The notes below the pieces were generated by a model that did no database searches, was not told the origin of the DNA, and saw only the letters and a program-made list of their open reading frames with translations. DNA of 8,875 nucleotides from Candidatus Brocadiaceae bacterium (GTDB lineage: Bacteria > Planctomycetota > Brocadiia > SM23-32): contig PUNP01000818.1 in assembly GCA_003551785.1 (NCBI GenBank), forward strand, positions 1 to 8,875. Direction: 5' to 3'. Shown piece after piece: positions 1 to 5,572 of the stretch (position 1 is the first letter of the stretch; each line of letters opens with the position of its first letter). A program made the position numbers and the translations under genes.

Positions 1-147
1 GTAGAGTTGTTCCGCAGTGAGTTCCATATCGGGTTCGGCAACAATATAATCACGGTGCGGCTTATTGTATACAAAGAACCACACGTACAACGCGGCGATA
101 AGTCCCGCGACGGCAATGGCCAAAACAATGATTTTCCAGGTCTTCAT
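1..147 (-). CDS. N-terminal fragment of an OB-fold (tRNA_anti-like) membrane-anchored protein
   Basis: The minus strand has an ATG at 147-145 and stays open to the left edge, giving 49 residues; the rest of the gene lies outside the window. The peptide starts MKTWKIIVLAIAVAG, a short basic N-terminus followed by one hydrophobic segment (about residues 5-26, signal anchor or signal peptide). It continues with YNKPHRDYIVAEPD and ends in LTAEQLY. A membrane segment followed by a Y-NKPH motif and then an LTAEEL-like segment is typical of small Bacteroidota proteins annotated as OB-fold putative lipoproteins (tRNA_anti-like family); I recognise this from memory only. No lipobox cysteine is present, so the protein is probably anchored by its N-terminal helix. 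An upstream ATG at 152 hits a stop after two codons, which supports the chosen start. It has the same orientation as the next two genes. Family function is unknown. Confidence 0.65.
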   Translation of the reverse strand, partial: MKTWKIIVLAIAVAGLIAALYVWFFVYNKPHRDYIVAEPDMELTAEQLY

Positions 148-242
148 GTCATAAAAGCTTTATCAAACGGTCGAAATGCCTATCCTGCATTATTCATGAA
201 AAAGATGCATCATAGGGGCTAAAGGCAAAAAAAACGCGCGAA

Positions 243-629
243 TCAATTATCCTGCGCACCATCGTCAACCCATGCAGCGATCTGCTCGCGCGGACACTCA
301 TCGAGCTGAGGTTGCCCCTGTGGCATGGCACTATAGTCAGGATCATGATTCACGGACCGAACTAGGCTTCCATCCATGGCCACTTCACGCAAACCTTCAT
401 AGTCAGCGGTAACGATGCCGGCAGACGGGTTGGCGCCTGAGTGACAACTGTTACAATGCGTCTCCATGATTGGCGCAATGGTCTCGGAATAGGTCACATT
501 TTCCAGGTCGCAGCCAGGTTCAACTTCATCTTCACTGTCGCTGCTGCAGGCAGCGAAAACCACCATGGCGGAAATGAAAAACACGAAAGTCCATTTTGCG
601 AAAGAAAAAAGGTTGTTTTTGATCATCAT
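243..629 (-). CDS. c-type cytochrome lipoprotein, 128 aa
   Basis: Residues 1-27 form a lipoprotein signal peptide ending in the lipobox VFAAC (Cys28). The acidic SSDSEDE stretch directly after it resembles the Bacteroidota lipoprotein export signal, suggesting display on the outer membrane surface. A single heme c attachment motif, CNSCH, lies at residues 59-63. Met102 in the YSAMPQG segment is a plausible distal heme ligand, and the C-terminal segment (CPREQIAAWVDDGA) has the ending usual for small class I-like cytochromes. Two further cysteines (40 and 112) flank the domain. A role as a small electron carrier at the cell surface or periplasmic face is inferred. It lies 108 bp downstream of a secreted protein that also carries a CxxCH motif and may share its transcript. 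The paired ATG codons at 629 and 626 make the exact start uncertain by one residue. Confidence 0.85.
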   Translation of the reverse strand: MMIKNNLFSFAKWTFVFFISAMVVFAACSSDSEDEVEPGCDLENVTYSETIAPIMETHCNSCHSGANPSAGIVTADYEGLREVAMDGSLVRSVNHDPDYSAMPQGQPQLDECPREQIAAWVDDGAQDN

Positions 630-737
630 CGTTGTAAGATTTTAAAGGTTGATGAAAGGCCCATGAACAGGTTTTGATCCATCATGGAATGGATATGTTG
701 ACGTTTCGACATTTTGACTTGATGTAAACACAATGCA

Positions 738-2003
738 TTAGTGTTTGATTTGCACCGGCAAGGTGTGCACAGCATCTTCTGCACTGATCCGGAGGTAATA
801 TATCCCTGATGGAAGATCAGCCACATTGATCTGGTGTTTGTTAGATTGGACGCGGGTGGCATAAACAGCTCGCCCCTGCAAATTGAACAAACTCAGTTCC
901 GCTTCCATTATTCCGGCAAACTCAAGGTTCAGCAGAGAATGCGCCGGATTGGGAAAGAGTTTCATTTCCGCAATCAGAAGGTCACAGGCATTGGTATCAT
1001 CCGTCATCAGCGTAACCACAATGGTCTCATCTTGATCCGCTATGGTCGCCGAGCCTTCCTCGCTTCCGTAACCATCCCTGGTCACCACATAATCATAATC
1101 CCCGGGCGTCAGGTCTTCAAAGACATACACACCGGAATCGAAAGCCTCCCCATTCAAAGTAATGATAGCATCAGGTATTTCCGTTGCATTTTCATCCTGG
1201 ATGATGAAAGTAAGGGTATAGGCATCTGCATCAAAATGGGCAACGAGCGTTACATCCTCAGCGGGCATCACGTATTCAAAGTCAGGCACTTCGCTCACGT
1301 GCTCACCCAAATCGTCAAACCACCCATAAAAGGAGTATCCATCATGGGCCTCAACAGAAACATTCACTGTTTCGCCTTCCTCATACGCACCATCACCGCT
1401 GACCGAACCAGCATTTTCAGGGTCCGTCAACAGGGTCAGCACAAACGTCTCCTCATCTTCTTCGGCAGCTGCAAAGCTTGATGAACCGGTTTCAATCATG
1501 TCCCCACCGGTGCCATTATCCGCATTTGCAGCGTTTACCACGTAATAGAAGGTAACCTCGCCGGAAGCATCATCCGGTGCAGTCCACTCAAAACTCCAGC
1601 TATTCGTGGCGTCAGCATTTTTGTGGCCCACATATTGCCGGTCATTGCCGCCAACCCCGAACGAAGTATTGTCTTCATCAAGCAATGCGAAATCACCGGC
1701 AGGCATTTCATCAGCGTCAAGTGCAGTTACAGAAAACCCGTACCTTGGCGCATCATAATCAGCCTCGAAGGAAATGGTGTAGGTTTCACCGGGCACATAT
1801 TCTGCTTGCGCGTTATCACCAAGGACAAAGAAAGACTCGCCAGTGTAGTTTCCGCCACCGTGACACGCAGCGCAAGAGCTTTCACCTGGAGCCCCGGTGC
1901 GCCCTAAGGGTGCCTGACCACTGTTTCGATGACCAGCATTTGGCATCAGCGAAAGCAAAAAGATTCCGGATATGAACAAAAAATAAATGTAAGATTTCTT
2001 CAT
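738..2003 (-). CDS. Secreted choice-of-anchor V protein with InlB-like repeat and T9SS C-terminal sorting domain, 421 aa
   Basis: I start at the ATG at 2003-2001 because it directly precedes a good Sec signal peptide (MKKSYIYFLFISGIFLLSLM); the frame is open to 2078, but those 25 residues would bury the signal. The mature N-terminus carries GRTGAPGE followed by CAACH at residues 44-48, the signature of choice-of-anchor V / Reelin-like domains of secreted Bacteroidota proteins; this domain reaches to about residue 185. Next come an InlB B-repeat-like module (about 190-265, with YSFYGWFDD and VTLVAHFD), a PEGA or carboxypeptidase-regulatory-like beta domain (about 266-335), and a type A T9SS sorting domain (about 345-421, with LFPNPAH and LPSGIYYLRI). 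The protein should be exported by Sec, cross the outer membrane through the type IX system and be attached or released. CxxCH could bind heme c, but this is not established for the family. Function unknown, probably surface or extracellular. Confidence 0.85.
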   Translation of the reverse strand: MKKSYIYFLFISGIFLLSLMPNAGHRNSGQAPLGRTGAPGESSCAACHGGGNYTGESFFVLGDNAQAEYVPGETYTISFEADYDAPRYGFSVTALDADEMPAGDFALLDEDNTSFGVGGNDRQYVGHKNADATNSWSFEWTAPDDASGEVTFYYVVNAANADNGTGGDMIETGSSSFAAAEEDEETFVLTLLTDPENAGSVSGDGAYEEGETVNVSVEAHDGYSFYGWFDDLGEHVSEVPDFEYVMPAEDVTLVAHFDADAYTLTFIIQDENATEIPDAIITLNGEAFDSGVYVFEDLTPGDYDYVVTRDGYGSEEGSATIADQDETIVVTLMTDDTNACDLLIAEMKLFPNPAHSLLNLEFAGIMEAELSLFNLQGRAVYATRVQSNKHQINVADLPSGIYYLRISAEDAVHTLPVQIKH

Positions 2004-2210
2004 GGGTTGCGTTTTGGTGAATTGCAGAAATATTTTAATTTCATGCATCGACATATTTACAGCTCGCAATATAAGCATTATTAATTTTATTATTCGCTAT
2101 ACGGCGTTTAATAACATATTTTTTTGTTAATTTATACGCTTTTTAAATTACACACTTGGGGCGCATCCCAGTTAGTGGCCTTCTTAAGCCTTGCATCAAT
2201 TTTTCAGCTT

Positions 2211-2237
2211 TTGGGTTTTGTTTTTTATATATCTTTG
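2211..2237 (+). promoter_or_regulatory. Bacteroidota-type promoter of the tRNA-Val gene
   Basis: TATCTTTG at 2230-2237 is an exact match to the Bacteroidota -7 consensus TAnnTTTG. A TTG at 2211-2213 can serve as the -33 element with a 16-nt spacer, somewhat shorter than the usual 17-23. The -7 box ends 26 nt before the mature tRNA 5' end, giving a short leader for RNase P to remove. The preceding 2079-2160 region is very AT-rich; I found no gene in it and no convincing promoter for the divergent minus-strand gene at 2003. Confidence 0.6.
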
Positions 2238-2263
2238 CAGCACCAATTAATCGCATGCATGAA

Positions 2264-2338
2264 GGGGCGTTAGCTCAGTTGGTTCAGAGCGCATGCTTGA
2301 CAGGCATGAGGTCGCTGGTTCGATTCCAGCACGTCCCA
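2264..2338 (+). tRNA. tRNA-Val (anticodon GAC)
   Basis: A complete cloverleaf folds by eye. The acceptor stem GGGGCGT pairs with ACGTCCC (one G-T pair), and the D arm is GCTC/GAGC. The anticodon stem CATGC/GCATG holds loop TTGACAG with anticodon GAC, which reads valine codons GTC and GTT. The variable loop is AGGTC and the T arm GCTGG-TTCGATT-CCAGC. The discriminator base is A2338, followed by CA, so CCA is not encoded and must be added after transcription. Its 3' end is the last host-like position: GAG/CTC trinucleotides are frequent up to and inside this gene and almost absent after it. The 3' ends of tRNA genes are common targets of tyrosine integrases, so this is the likely integration site of the element to the right. 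Confidence 0.95.
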
Positions 2339-2350
2339 CAACTGAAAACC

Positions 2351-2386
2351 AGCCGTTTACGTAAATATCGTGAACGGCTTTTTTTA
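2351..2386 (+). terminator. Intrinsic terminator of the tRNA-Val transcript
   Basis: The 11-bp stem AGCCGTTTACG / CGTGAACGGCT (2351-2361 with 2369-2379, one G-T pair) encloses a 7-nt loop and is followed by a run of seven Ts (2379-2385). It lies 12 nt downstream of the tRNA end on the same strand. Confidence 0.85.
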
Positions 2387-2671
2387 TTGCTTCGCAAACA
2401 TTTTAGCAAACAAACCCGTTTATATTGATCAATATTACCCCGGAAATAATATTTTTATTGTAATCCGGCCGGCTGATTTTGCCGGTCGTTTTTTATGGTA
2501 TTGTTTTTTGTTGATTGGGATCGGGGGTAATGGGTGTTCTGAAATAATGGCGTTCCGGAACAGGAACATGGAACAAATCGCCGCTTTCGCTTTATTGTCG
2601 GGGGTTTCGGCTGTTCCATCGCTTGTTCCACTTGGAACAGAACATCGCCTGGGGAATTGTTATTACAACGT
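2387..2671. other. Non-coding left end of the element
   Basis: No credible gene lies between the tRNA terminator and the operon terminator. The one long plus-strand frame (2370-2729) shows no family resemblance and crosses three terminator or repeat structures. The stretch contains a second plus-strand terminator (2466-2494), a GCAAACA direct repeat (2394-2400 and 2406-2412) and the GGAAC/GTTCC cluster listed separately. It may carry the integrase-proximal attachment region, replication or partition sites, or a short RNA ending at 2494. The exact attachment core cannot be defined without the other junction. Confidence 0.5.
2466..2494 (+). terminator. Second plus-strand intrinsic terminator
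   Basis: CGGCCGGC (2466-2473) pairs with GCCGGTCG (2481-2488) through eight pairs including one G-T, around the loop TGATTTT, and is followed by six Ts (2489-2494). No plus-strand gene lies just upstream apart from the tRNA, which already has a terminator at 2351-2386. This one may end a small unannotated RNA or act as a back-up that shields the element from host transcription. Confidence 0.6.
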
Positions 2672-2717
2672 AAAAAAACCCGGTATGTTTTACCGGGTTC
2701 GCCCTGGAGCTTGTTCC
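2552..2717. repeat. GGAACA/TGTTCC repeat cluster with dyads
   Basis: The pentamer GGAAC or its complement GTTCC occurs seven times here: 2552, 2557, 2563, 2570, 2613, 2625, 2634, plus an eighth at 2713 inside the same span. GGAACA is almost tandem at 2557-2562, 2563-2568 and 2570-2575, and GTTCCGGAAC (2552-2561) is a perfect palindrome. TGTTCCA-CT-TGGAACA (2624-2639) is a 16-bp dyad. CTGTTCC (2611-2617) also pairs with GGAACAG (2634-2640). Near-tandem direct copies beside inverted ones in a non-coding end resemble iterons, integrase arm sites or operator arrays. Which of these applies cannot be decided from sequence. Confidence 0.6.
2672..2699 (-). terminator. Intrinsic terminator of the element's minus-strand operon
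   Basis: On the minus strand, AACCCGGTA (2699-2691) and TACCGGGTT (2685-2677) form a perfect 9-bp GC-rich stem with a 5-nt loop, followed by seven Us encoded by the A-run at 2672-2678. It lies 50 bp after the last stop codon of the operon (2750), the expected place for its end. Confidence 0.9.
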
Positions 2718-2749
2718 GGGGTGGGCTAACCCCTGAATGTAATTACCCG

Positions 2750-2905
2750 TTATCGGGGTTTGAATGTTTGCAAATCTTTAATTACCTGATCCCTTTTGGA
2801 TCGCGGTTCATTTGCTGGCCGCGTTTGTTGGGCTTGTTTGTACAATTCCATCAATTGTTCCGGGGTTAAATCCCGAATTGTATCAATAATCTGTTTTTCA
2901 CTCAT
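2750..2905 (-). CDS. Small hypothetical protein, 51 aa, last gene of the operon
   Basis: The minus-strand ATG at 2905-2903 opens a 51-codon frame ending in TAA at 2752-2750. The product begins MSEKQIIDTIRDLTPEQLMELY and ends KDLQTFKPR. It is highly charged and predicted to be mostly helical, with no membrane segment and no family I recognise. Support for a real gene is its position: the ATG is 2 bp after the stop of the preceding gene (TAA-CC-ATG), the same coupled spacing used elsewhere in this operon, and the operon terminator follows 50 bp downstream. Its start overlaps one of only two GAG/CTC trinucleotides in the whole element (CTC at 2901-2903). Possible roles as a regulator or antitoxin-like peptide would be guesses. 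Confidence 0.6.
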   Translation of the reverse strand: MSEKQIIDTIRDLTPEQLMELYKQAQQTRPANEPRSKRDQVIKDLQTFKPR

Positions 2906-2907
2906 GG

Positions 2908-3501
2908 TTATTTCGTTTTTTCATTCAATTTCCGTAATTTCATTACATCAATTTCAACCGTACCGTTATGTTTTTCGCGTACGGGAATGTTTTTGCCAAA
3001 TATTTCAACGGCTTTGTTTCGCGCGGCAACGTATGCAACGGCCGCTTTAACTTTTGGTGCGGCCTGATCGTTGGGTTGAAACATACAACGCGCTTTTATT
3101 TTGGCTTCCGTACCTTCCGGGATAATGGGGTTGCCGTCTTTCCAATCAATCCATCCGCTGTTAACGAATATTGAAACGCCCCGATCAATGCTATCGGGTC
3201 TTTGCCTGTATTTTCGCAAAACATCAGGCCAAATATTGCGTACGATCGAATTTGGGCTGTCCAGGCTGGGTAATTCGGTTTTTTGTATTACCGGCCAAAG
3301 CGAATCCGGTATTTGATTTTCTTCCCTGTAAATCTGCCAAATATATTCCCGGTCGTCAATCCATTTGTTTACATGTTCGGCTGTTAACGGGGTTTTTACG
3401 GCCCTGTGCCAAATGTTTTTCAGCCGTTCGCCGCGCGAAATAACCCGCTTTAACGCATTAATGTTTTCTTGGAACGCTTTTTCATCAAAAAATTCTTTCA
3501 T
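2908..3501 (-). CDS. Hypothetical protein, 197 aa
   Basis: I start at the ATG at 3501-3499 (MKEFFDEKAFQEN) and not at the upstream ATG at 3564. A leader motif nearly identical to the one before the neighbouring gene at 4216 sits six nucleotides before this ATG, exactly the same distance as there, and the upstream start would also overlap the preceding gene by 20 bp. The protein is soluble, rich in Lys, Arg and Trp, without a signal peptide or membrane segment. Its N-terminal half looks helical (RVISRGERLKNIWHRAV, then DDREYIWQIYREEN). A middle segment, GWIDWKDGNPIIPEGTEAKIK, suggests a small beta region. The C-terminus is basic (MKLRKLNEKTK). I recognise no family. It lies near the end of the operon, 43 bp after the previous gene and 2 bp before the next. 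Confidence 0.75.
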   Translation of the reverse strand: MKEFFDEKAFQENINALKRVISRGERLKNIWHRAVKTPLTAEHVNKWIDDREYIWQIYREENQIPDSLWPVIQKTELPSLDSPNSIVRNIWPDVLRKYRQRPDSIDRGVSIFVNSGWIDWKDGNPIIPEGTEAKIKARCMFQPNDQAAPKVKAAVAYVAARNKAVEIFGKNIPVREKHNGTVEIDVMKLRKLNEKTK

Positions 3502-3507
3502 TGCTTT

Positions 3508-3531
3508 AATGTTTTTGTTTGTAAATCGGTT
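3508..3531 (-). promoter_or_regulatory. Repeated A-rich leader (translation-start) motif, copy 1
   Basis: On the minus strand this 24-nt stretch reads AACCG-ATTTACAAACAAAAA-CATT and lies 6 nt before the ATG at 3501. A copy differing by a single inserted A occurs at 4223-4247, also 6 nt before an ATG. It occupies most of the 43-bp intergenic gap. A-rich stretches upstream of the start are known to promote translation initiation in Bacteroidota, which rarely use Shine-Dalgarno pairing. No -7 consensus lies inside it, so a leader is more likely than a promoter. Confidence 0.6.
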
Positions 3532-3544
3532 GATTGCTGATTGT

Positions 3545-4216
3545 TCAAAATGGTAATATATCATCAGGGTTGACTTCCTGCCATTCTGTTTTATTAATTT
3601 CCTGGCCCTTGTAAACGGTTATTTCGTAATGTGGCCCGAACGGTATGGTTATTTCAAATTTATGGTTGTCATGTACAAATTCGAATGTTACCGTTTCCCC
3701 TTCCTGAAATATTTCGTTATCGTATAATGCCATTACAAATTCATGGGCTTTGTTTATTACCGCATGGCTTTCGCTTTCGCCAATTATTTTTGACAAATCG
3801 TAATTGGTAGCCAACGCGGGCCGGTACGCCCTGCCAATAACCGCATCTTTCCCGTCCAAATATTCGACGGTTGTTTCAACAAAATGCCAATCGTGTTCAA
3901 ACGTGTATTTGCAAATGATTTTTTCGCCTGGGAATTGTTTGCTTAATTCCAGGGCTTCATCATGAAAAACGCCGTTACGGGTTTTGATATGAATATCCGA
4001 TATTGCGTTCAAATATGATTTTTGAACATCGGGGGGTAATTTGTAATAATCGGTAACGGTTATCCCTTTATCCCCGGCCCCCAACGCCAATAATTGGTTG
4101 TTGTTCCAATACCAATCGTCGCGGCCTGCATGGGGCATTTTTTCAAAACGTTCAATAATAGTTTTAAAAATTTCCGGGTTGTTGGTTTCCAAAACTGTTC
4201 TGTCGTAATTTGCCAT
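3545..4216 (-). CDS. Hypothetical protein, 223 aa
   Basis: The ATG at 4216-4214 is preceded by the A-rich leader motif at 4223-4247. The product is an acidic, soluble protein without a signal peptide or membrane segment. The N-terminal part is helical and aromatic (ERFEKMPHAGRDDWYWNNNQ). The middle and C-terminal parts alternate charged and hydrophobic residues in a way that suggests beta strands (KIICKYTFEHDWHFVETTVEYL; ETVTFEFVHDNHKFEITIPF; HYEITVYKGQEI). I do not recognise a family or catalytic motif. It lies 33 bp after the tandem small-gene cluster and 43 bp before the next gene, so it belongs to the same operon. A role tied to the element's replication genes is possible but unsupported by any motif. 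Confidence 0.8.
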   Translation of the reverse strand: MANYDRTVLETNNPEIFKTIIERFEKMPHAGRDDWYWNNNQLLALGAGDKGITVTDYYKLPPDVQKSYLNAISDIHIKTRNGVFHDEALELSKQFPGEKIICKYTFEHDWHFVETTVEYLDGKDAVIGRAYRPALATNYDLSKIIGESESHAVINKAHEFVMALYDNEIFQEGETVTFEFVHDNHKFEITIPFGPHYEITVYKGQEINKTEWQEVNPDDILPF

Positions 4217-4222
4217 GTCGTA

Positions 4223-4247
4223 AATGTTTTTTGTTTGTAAATCGGTT
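4223..4247 (-). promoter_or_regulatory. Repeated A-rich leader (translation-start) motif, copy 2
   Basis: This copy matches that at 3508-3531 except for one extra A in the second A-run, and sits 6 nt before the ATG at 4216, the same distance as copy 1. The match (24 of 25 positions with one gap) is non-coding in both places, so it is either selected or recently copied. Confidence 0.6.
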
Positions 4248-4249
4248 TG

Positions 4250-4495
4250 TTATGCATTGTTTGGTAATTCATGCCGGGCCGTTTGGCCGGTTAAAATGAT
4301 AATATGCAACGGTATCTTTCGGGCAATCCGCCGGGCCGTTGACAATTTCGCGTTGTAATCGGGATCAAACGACCGGCACAAAACAACCGGGCCGCCCCAT
4401 TGGCTTTTAAAAACATCGTTTGCGTTTTCATGCAACCATCGGTTTTCGGCTGGGGTTAATCCATTACCCCCGTTTGTATGTTTGTTGGCTTTCAT
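4250..4495 (-). CDS. Small hypothetical protein, 81 aa, third member of a tandem family
   Basis: The frame starts at the ATG at 4495-4493, 3 bp after the stop of the upstream gene in the arrangement TAA-CCC-ATG. It is a divergent relative of the two genes before it. It keeps the LTPAENRWL segment (residues about 13-21, compare FTPDEIEWL and FTADEIQWL), a central hydrophobic strand (PVVLCR) and the ARRIARKIPLHIII segment (compare ARQIKSKVPDMVIV and ARRIKAKMPDLEII). The shared MKNKKIEQIR N-terminus is lost and replaced by MKANKHTNGGNG. The product is basic and soluble. No outside family is recognised. The order suggests duplication followed by stronger divergence of this copy. Confidence 0.75.
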   Translation of the reverse strand: MKANKHTNGGNGLTPAENRWLHENANDVFKSQWGGPVVLCRSFDPDYNAKLSTARRIARKIPLHIIILTGQTARHELPNNA

Positions 4496-4498
4496 GGG

Positions 4499-4759
4499 TT
4501 ATTCGTTTTTTGGTTCGTCCGGTACAACAAATTCAATTATTTCCAAATCCGGCATTTTGGCTTTAATTCGCCGGGCCATTGCCCGATCCCGTTCGGTAAC
4601 ATGGATTGTTCCGCTGGGGGTTTCGTCCGGCATCAAAATCAAATAATTGTCTTTTACCGGGTTCAATCGTTTTTCTTTCAACCATTGAATTTCATCAGCG
4701 GTAAACGTGTTGTCGCTGTCAATGATTTGTCTGATTTGTTCAATCTTTTTGTTTTTCAT
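4499..4759 (-). CDS. Small hypothetical protein, 86 aa, tandem family member 2
   Basis: It starts at the ATG at 4759-4757, 3 bp after the stop of its upstream paralogue (TAA-CCC-ATG). The first ten residues, MKNKKIEQIR, are identical to those of the next gene upstream, and about 55-60 percent of the aligned residues match by eye. Shared blocks are F-T-x-D-E-I-x-W-L-K, a central L-x-L strand followed by T-P-x-G, H-V-T-E-x-D-R-A-M-A-R, and I-K-x-K-x-P-D near the end. The pattern suggests a small alpha/beta fold with a conserved HVTExDRAMAR helix. It is soluble and has no signal peptide. The function is unknown; conservation of the HVTE block between copies suggests that it is the functional core. 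Confidence 0.8.
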   Translation of the reverse strand: MKNKKIEQIRQIIDSDNTFTADEIQWLKEKRLNPVKDNYLILMPDETPSGTIHVTERDRAMARRIKAKMPDLEIIEFVVPDEPKNE

Positions 4760-4762
4760 GGG

Positions 4763-5017
4763 TTATAATTTTAAATCGTGTTTACTTAATTCGACAATTA
4801 CCATATCCGGTACTTTGGATTTGATTTGCCGGGCCATTGCCCGATCCTGTTCGGTTACGTGTGTTGGCCCGTCGGGGGTGTATTGCGGGGTCAATACCAA
4901 AACCTTTTGGGTTAACGGGTTGAAATTCATTTTTTTCAACCATTCAATTTCATCGGGGGTAAACAGTTTATCGCTGTTTGCCAATTCCCGGATTTGTTCA
5001 ATCTTTTTGTTTTTCAT
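4763..5017 (-). CDS. Small hypothetical protein, 84 aa, tandem family member 1
   Basis: The start ATG at 5017-5015 overlaps the stop of the preceding gene (ATGA, 4 bp), which indicates translational coupling. The protein starts MKNKKIEQIRELANSDKLF and contains FTPDEIEWLK, a VLVLTPQYTPDG segment, HVTEQDRAMARQIKSKVPD and a hydrophobic MVIVEL ending. It is the closest relative of the following gene (identical first ten residues, identical HVTE-x-DRAMAR block) and a more distant one of the third. The 5' DNA is also nearly identical in the two close copies (4737-4759 and 4995-5017), as expected for a tandem duplication. It is soluble, of about neutral charge, and belongs to no family I can name. 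Confidence 0.8.
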   Translation of the reverse strand: MKNKKIEQIRELANSDKLFTPDEIEWLKKMNFNPLTQKVLVLTPQYTPDGPTHVTEQDRAMARQIKSKVPDMVIVELSKHDLKL

Positions 5018-5295
5018 AAATCGCCGCTTTTTAATTGTTTGATAATATAATCCAATTGTTCGTCCGTTAATTTTTCCAATTCATGCAACGGCTTGGGTAA
5101 CGTATGCCGCAACAATTTTTCAATCAAATCCCATCTTTCGCGGGGCTTCAATTTATCCCAATCGGTTTTCAAATCGTCCCAATGATCATGTATAAAATTC
5201 TGAATCAATGATCGTAAATATTCGCCCGTTTTGGATTTTGTACCCTTTGGCCGCCCCCGCTTGTTTCCGCTTTCGCCTGGTTTGTATTGTGCCAT
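5014..5295 (-). CDS. DUF5681-like basic protein, 93 aa
   Basis: The ATG at 5295-5293 comes 1 bp after the stop of the upstream gene (TAA-C-ATG). The N-terminus, YKPGESGNKRGRPKGTKSK (residues 4-22), matches the PG-x-SGN-x-x-GRPKG pattern of the DUF5681 family, which is common in phages and mobile elements. The GRPKG core also resembles an AT-hook and could contact the DNA minor groove. The remainder is helical and charged (YLRSLIQNFIHDHW; RERWDLIEKLLRHTLP; LTDEQLDYIIKQL), giving about three amphipathic helices. DNA binding is inferred from the basic motif. A relation to small terminase-like subunits is possible but not supported by any specific motif. The stop overlaps the next start by 4 bp. 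Confidence 0.75.
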   Translation of the reverse strand: MAQYKPGESGNKRGRPKGTKSKTGEYLRSLIQNFIHDHWDDLKTDWDKLKPRERWDLIEKLLRHTLPKPLHELEKLTDEQLDYIIKQLKSGDL

Positions 5296-5296
5296 G

Positions 5297-5572
5297 TTAT
5301 TGTAATTTAATCGGGGTTAATTCGGTGAATTTTGCAGCGGTATCATTTAGCCGGATAACAACAATACCGCGCGTTGTATGTTCCCGTACGTGTAATAACA
5401 TGCCGGTAACGGTATCGCCGGCCAATGCATGTTCCCGCAATTCGCCGTCTTTGTAATGCAATGTTAACCCGGCTTCAATGTCTTCATGATCGCCGCGTTG
5501 CTTTGCAGCCAAATAATGGTCAATCGCTTGTTGTCTTATTTGGCCCAATTGTGCAATGTCTTTCGTTTCCAT
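5297..5572 (-). CDS. Hypothetical protein, 91 aa
   Basis: The frame starts at the ATG at 5572-5570 behind an A-rich leader. The product begins METKDIAQLGQIRQQAIDHYLAA, a long helix with some coiled-coil character, followed by a beta-rich part (LTLHYKDGELREHALAGDTVTGMLLHV; TTRGIVVIRLND). It has no signal peptide, membrane segment or recognised catalytic motif. It follows the primase gene after a 131-bp gap, the largest inside the operon; I found no TAnnTTTG promoter match in the gap. It ends 1 bp before the next start. Function unknown. Confidence 0.7.
   Translation of the reverse strand: METKDIAQLGQIRQQAIDHYLAAKQRGDHEDIEAGLTLHYKDGELREHALAGDTVTGMLLHVREHTTRGIVVIRLNDTAAKFTELTPIKLQ

Noticed and set aside
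7..222. Plus-strand open frame of 71 codons at the left edge
   Set aside because: The minus strand of the same bases encodes a recognisable N-terminus with a membrane segment and an NKPH motif.
225..260. Possible minus-strand terminator after the cytochrome lipoprotein gene
   Set aside because: There is a run of eight Ts on the minus strand, but only a weak 4-bp GCGC pairing can be drawn upstream of it.
834..1481. Long plus-strand open frame (215 codons) opposite the secreted T9SS protein
   Set aside because: It lies wholly inside a well-supported minus-strand gene with clear domains, has no recognisable motif, and its reading is rich in residues produced by antisense of acidic coding sequence.
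2001..2078. Extension of the secreted protein gene to a start at 2078
   Set aside because: The 25 extra residues would put the signal peptide inside the protein; the ATG at 2003 fits a Sec signal directly.
2552..2640. CRISPR-like array
   Set aside because: The repeats are 5-7 bases, in both orientations and irregularly spaced; a CRISPR array would have much longer direct repeats with regular spacers.
2370..2729. Plus-strand open frame of 119 codons in the non-coding left end
   Set aside because: It runs through two hairpin terminators and the GGAAC repeat cluster, and its translation resembles no family.
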